A DNA stretch of 6,407 bases from Candidatus Cloacimonadota bacterium (lineage in GTDB: Bacteria > Cloacimonadota > Cloacimonadia > Cloacimonadales > Cloacimonadaceae), in assembly GCA_023230795.1 (NCBI GenBank), contig JALNWR010000156.1, forward strand, positions 1 to 6,407, written 5' to 3'. A program made the position numbers and the translations under genes. The notes under the pieces are model-generated. The model did not search any database. It worked only from the letters and a program-made list of their open reading frames with translations, and was not told the DNA's origin. This document shows positions 6,383 to 6,407 of the stretch, one piece after another. The first letter of the stretch is position 1. Each line of letters starts with the position of its first letter.

Positions 6383-6386
6383 TGGC
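6360..6386 (+). repeat. Three tandem 9-bp units of the TTCGGTG type
   Basis: TTCGGTGCC (6360-6368), TTCGGTGTT (6369-6377) and CTCGGTGGC (6378-6386) follow one another with no gap and share the core TCGGTG. They form the right half of the repeat-rich block after the last gene. The remaining 21 bases to the window end hold nothing I can identify. Confidence 0.75.
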
Positions 6387-6407
6387 AAAACCCCTGTGCT
6401 CAACACA

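Noticed and set aside
6276..6386. Possible CRISPR array
   Set aside because: The units are only 9-10 bp, directly abutting and of several types. There are no 25-40 bp repeats separated by unique spacers.
6215..6406. A 63-codon minus-strand open frame covering the repeat block
   Set aside because: Its sequence is dictated by the short tandem units and the end of the SagB-like gene. It is low in plausible protein features and probably not translated.
1..6407. FtsK-orienting KOPS-type octamers (GGGNAGGG)
   Set aside because: None was seen on reading through. A clear guide motif for this lineage cannot be defined from 6.4 kb.

Overview
The window is an ordinary-looking housekeeping stretch from a Gram-negative (diderm) bacterium of moderate GC, followed by 165 bases of repeat-rich non-coding sequence. 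Six plus-strand genes are packed head to tail: the 3' end of an RsuA/RluB-type rRNA pseudouridine synthase, a divergent YchF/Obg-like ATPase, a full-length FtsK DNA translocase, a LolA-like periplasmic lipoprotein carrier, a mannose-1-phosphate guanylyltransferase, and a SagB/ThcOx-type flavin oxidoreductase. The LolA-like protein with its signal peptide implies an outer membrane. The protein style and repeat content would fit an uncultured diderm lineage such as Cloacimonadota, but that is a weak guess from memory, not something the sequence proves.

Layout: junctions are -4 bp (pseudouridine synthase/ychF, ATGA overlap), 9 bp (ychF/ftsK), -14 bp (ftsK/lolA), 42 bp (lolA/guanylyltransferase) and 23 bp (guanylyltransferase/SagB-like). 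All genes lie on one strand and no convincing promoter or terminator lies between them, so co-transcription is likely. The last two genes have strong Shine-Dalgarno sequences and the first ones rely on overlap.

Functionally the genes cover ribosome/translation upkeep (pseudouridine synthase, YchF-like ATPase), chromosome segregation at the septum (FtsK), envelope biogenesis (LolA-like carrier; GDP-mannose for surface glycans) and an oxidoreductase of unknown substrate. The ftsK-lolA adjacency also occurs in Escherichia coli and so appears conserved over large distances.

Downstream of the last gene (6243-6407) there is no supportable gene. This stretch is a mosaic of degenerate 9-10 bp tandem units plus a long imperfect hairpin, and looks like one copy of a dispersed intergenic repeat. 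It is the least explained part of the window. I found no CRISPR array, insertion sequence, tRNA, rRNA or evident new multi-gene system.
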